Below, piece by piece: positions 60,689-64,000 of a stretch of 64,000 nt of DNA. Each line of letters starts with the position of its first letter. Positions within the stretch are counted from its first letter, which is position 1. The notes under the pieces are model-generated. The model saw nothing but the letters and a program-made list of their open reading frames with translations, made no database searches and was not told the DNA's origin. The translations under genes and the position numbers were made by a program. Source of the DNA: Rotaria sp. Silwood1 (lineage: Eukaryota; Rotifera; Eurotatoria; Philodinida; Philodinidae); the NCBI GenBank assembly GCA_905250075.1, contig CAJNOP010000026.1, positions 188,211 to 252,210 on the forward strand, read 5' to 3'.

Positions 60689-63600
60689 CTAGTATACGTG
60701 AAAACAGGTCTTCACTTTTTCAATTTCTTCGTATACAAAATCAACGCATACATAGTAGCCATTGTGAGTTTCAGAGACTTAGAAACGTCCATTAAATTCA
60801 ATTAGATTTTTCAGTCAATTATATGAAAAATTACATTATGAAAAATTTTTTTTTATTCTTTTAATAAAAGCAGATACATTGAATATTTTTCAAGAGATCT
60901 TAATAAATTAATAGAGGGCACTATTATCACAAGATAAAATTCGTTTGTAGCCAGTATGTTTCGTTTCAAGATGGGATTCTTACGAAAAAGAAAATAGGAA
61001 TAGTTGTATTGATGATAATAATGAATTTTAGTTTTATTGTTATTATTATCAGATAGATACATGATGCTATTGAACTTTTTCAAAAAATAAAGAATCTTCT
61101 ATTGAATTATTTTTTAATTGAATTGTGTAGATGCACATGAAATATATTGAAACTTATTCAGTCATAAACATAATATTTTTATAAGAATATGTAATTGAGT
61201 TGTATTCTATTACAAATAGTAAACAAGATAATTATATCTACATATGGATTCTTGATCTATGAATGAAACACTTATAGAAAGTCATGAGCTCTTGACTTGA
61301 AAACTATTTCAATGTTGAGCAAATATGTTTGATGTCTTTCATAACAAGTTTTTCTTATGTTGTACAATCATTCATCAGTTTAATAATGTTTGATATATTC
61401 TAAAAACATAAAAGTAGATCAAAAATGACATAGCAGCATTAGTCGTTCTTTAATGTTGAATGAGTTTAATAACAGAAAAATTCATTAGAGCATTACTCTA
61501 AGACAGATTCACGTCTTTTGTTAGATGTTTGTCAAAAAAATAGAATTATAAAGTATAGTTGTTATTGTGAAAAATTACTTATTTATTTCTATCATAGCAT
61601 TGGCATATTAATTATCTAACTGTTTGTTATAAATATCTTTATACAGAAAAATAATTGTATCCGTTAGTAATATTGACATGTTATATGACCTTGATGTCAT
61701 TTACAGATGTTCTTGCAGAAAAATCAACAAGTATAATTGCAGATACTAAAAGCTTTTTTAAATTTCATGTAAATAAATGAATATCTTTAGTCCTTTATTG
61801 TCACTTAGATTAATTGATTGGCAAAAATGATATTATTCACTTTTCTATCCATTTGACCTTGCACAGATACTTCGATCAAGTTTCGGACTATTTTCCCTGC
61901 GATTCTTGTATTGAGATTTCTCCGATGCACTATCGAGCGTGTCAAACCTTTCCACAATGATGCTAAATACTTACATCAAATCTTACTTTTCTAAGAAAAA
62001 ACTGACAAGAGTAACACCAAAAAAATCAAATAGTATTGTTAGACTTTTTATGACAATACCATAGTGAAGGATTCAAGTACAAATGTCAATTTAAGGTTCT
62101 CCTTGAATTATAGTGAAATTTACTAAACCCTATGATAAAGAACGTTATCGTAACACGAAAAGAATTGATGATGAAAAACGGACATAAAAATGCTGTATTA
62201 ACTTTCGAATCTTATCAAACGTATCTTTTCAGAATTTTAGCTAATTACATCAAGTATGATAATAGGTTTTTTCAAACAAACTATTTTCTTTAGAAACTCA
62301 AAGATGTCTCTATTCAACTGACGTACGTGAAAAAGTTTGATGCTCAATATGAAATTGCTATTCATCATTTATTTTAATGACACAAATCTCTATCGGATAT
62401 AGAGAGTAGCTAATTTCACTTAGGTTAAGAAGATTATTCTTAATCTAGAATGGTCCGTTGTAATTCTAAATATACTTTTTCCTTGAAAAACTTTCTGATA
62501 ACTAATGAGAAAAAAAGTCATTAGTTTTCTTTTGTGTTGTTGCTTTGTGAAATGTCTGTTATGTATAATGTATAAGCAGAAAATGAGAAAATACACACTG
62601 TGTAAACAAATCAAATTCAAGAGAAATCAAAATATTCAATCTCTTCATTTTGCACTATATGCTTCCTTTTAGGACACAGAGTTAATCGAAGAATAATATC
62701 ATTTAACCAGCTTTTTCCTGTAGGTTTCAGATGTTATACTTAAACAATTTTCCGCTAAAAACTTTTCAATAAATATATTAGTATTCATGCCAATTGTTGA
62801 AACAATTTGGAAGTATATATATATATACATGAAAAACATATACGAATATTTTTTTATCGAGTTCTTACTGGTTGTCGATATATATAATTGATATTATCTT
62901 TATGAGCCCAATTGAAAATAAATATTATGCGAGCAGAATTTCTTAACGAATAGATGTTTGAGAGTGTACTCATATTTTATCATAAGTGGAAATTTTTATA
63001 AAGTAGATCAATACAAAGTAATCAAGTTTTTCAATATCGATAAGATATTGGTTTAACAGGTGCTCTACAGTAAATATGTAGCAATATTAAAGTCTCTATT
63101 GCTAACTACCAAGAAGTGTTCCATTTTATGACATGATACAATATCAGAAGTGAAATATTTTTTTTTAATAATGGATAACATCAACTTTAATTTCATCGTA
63201 CCAAACAATAAAATATCTGCTAAACAAATATCGATCTTGAAATTTGTTGTCAAAGATCTTAATTGATACTATTAAAACTAAAATATTTAGTTAAACAAGA
63301 TCACAACAATGAAACATTGTCCTAGTCATCAATAAAGAATCGGTTTTTTTACTCTCACATACGCAATTATCTATTATTTGTACAGTTTATTTTCGACAGA
63401 AATAAATTTATAGAGAATACATTTTAACCAACCATACTGTTAATTACATTTGCATTATACATATACATTGAGCGAATGTTCTTCATAGTAACAACCTTGT
63501 TGTATCATGTTTAAGATAATTATACAACGCCATCTATTAGTATTTCGTAATAAGAATTAAATTTTCTTTAATTATTTTAGAAAAATTACAAAATTTTTTT

Positions 63601-64000
63601 TACATTTATTAATTGACTTCAAATTAAACATAGAAAATTATATATATAAAAAATAAAATAAGTAGTGTCATCTATTTGATACTTGTCGTATTTGTCTCAA
63701 AATTATAAACTAACTATACTTTTACTCGAAGTTAATAGTAAAGATACTCAAATACATTTGTGAACTTAATATTCAATCGTTTAAATATCATTTTTATATT
63801 TAACATTTATACAAAAGAAAAAATTCTTTTTTTTTTCGATAATTTCGTTTATTACTCATCAATAAATCACAGAGTTAATCATCTATTGAATTCGAATGAA
63901 TCCTTAAAAATGATTTATTATTATTATTTGACGTTTAAAATTTTGTTGAATTAAAATAAATTTCAAATTATTACGTTTTAGATTAATTTTTATTTTTCAT
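60689..64000. other. Right-end intergenic region, no gene seen
   Basis: 3.3 kb of AT-rich sequence. All open frames are under 80 codons without domain features. Short (TA)n runs occur at about 62816-62828 and 63640. No RNA gene or transposon was recognised. Confidence 0.6.

Overview
The window is eukaryotic (animal) genomic DNA. It is very AT-rich, and its genes are split by many short introns (mostly 50-100 bp, GT..AG) with codons strongly biased to A/T. The genes are animal ones: TRAF, USP53/54, a PALS1/MPP5 MAGUK, CUX, M-Ras-like, UXS1, PTRHD1 and calaxin. One gene is not typically animal: a UvdE-type UV-damage endonuclease. Short introns, low GC, possible spliced-leader acceptors and a foreign DNA-repair gene fit a rotifer, most likely a bdelloid. 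The taxon is an inference, not a direct observation.

Layout. On the + strand are: the 3' end of a membrane-anchored carboxylesterase/neuroligin-like gene (1-672); a long gene-free stretch with two inverted-repeat elements (about 2.4 and 7.7-8.3 kb); a 100-N gap (8355-8454); the last exon of a TRAF gene (8455-8885); and a small five-exon gene rich in TQT motifs (11863-12409). From 13.6 kb to 60.7 kb every gene I could resolve is on the - strand: a USP53/54 homologue that looks catalytically dead and N-terminally truncated (13628-16828); a PALS1/MPP5-type MAGUK (20821-24580); a complete 20-exon CUX homeobox gene (32238-46000) with three CUT domains and two long 5' introns; UvdE (48297-49629); an M-Ras/R-Ras-like GTPase (50152-51261); a membrane-protein gene broken by an in-frame TAA (52887-53522); PTRHD1 (54170-54550); UXS1 (54709-58076), whose last intron holds a hAT-type MITE with an 8-bp target duplication; and calaxin (59261-60688). 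The final 3.3 kb shows no gene.

How the genes relate. They are not one pathway. Several belong to epithelial polarity and junctions (PALS1-like MAGUK, USP53/54-like), signalling (TRAF, Ras), proteoglycan/xylose metabolism (UXS1), cilia (calaxin, possibly the TQT protein as a dynein light-chain client) and transcription (CUX). The UV endonuclease stands out as a probable horizontally acquired gene that has gained an intron and a basic tail. PTRHD1 lies only 158 bp downstream of UXS1 on the same strand, with an acceptor-like site just before its ATG, so the pair may be co-transcribed and trans-spliced.

Exon coordinates were derived by hand from splice signals plus an unbroken reading frame and family similarity recalled from memory. 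No alignment or database search was run.
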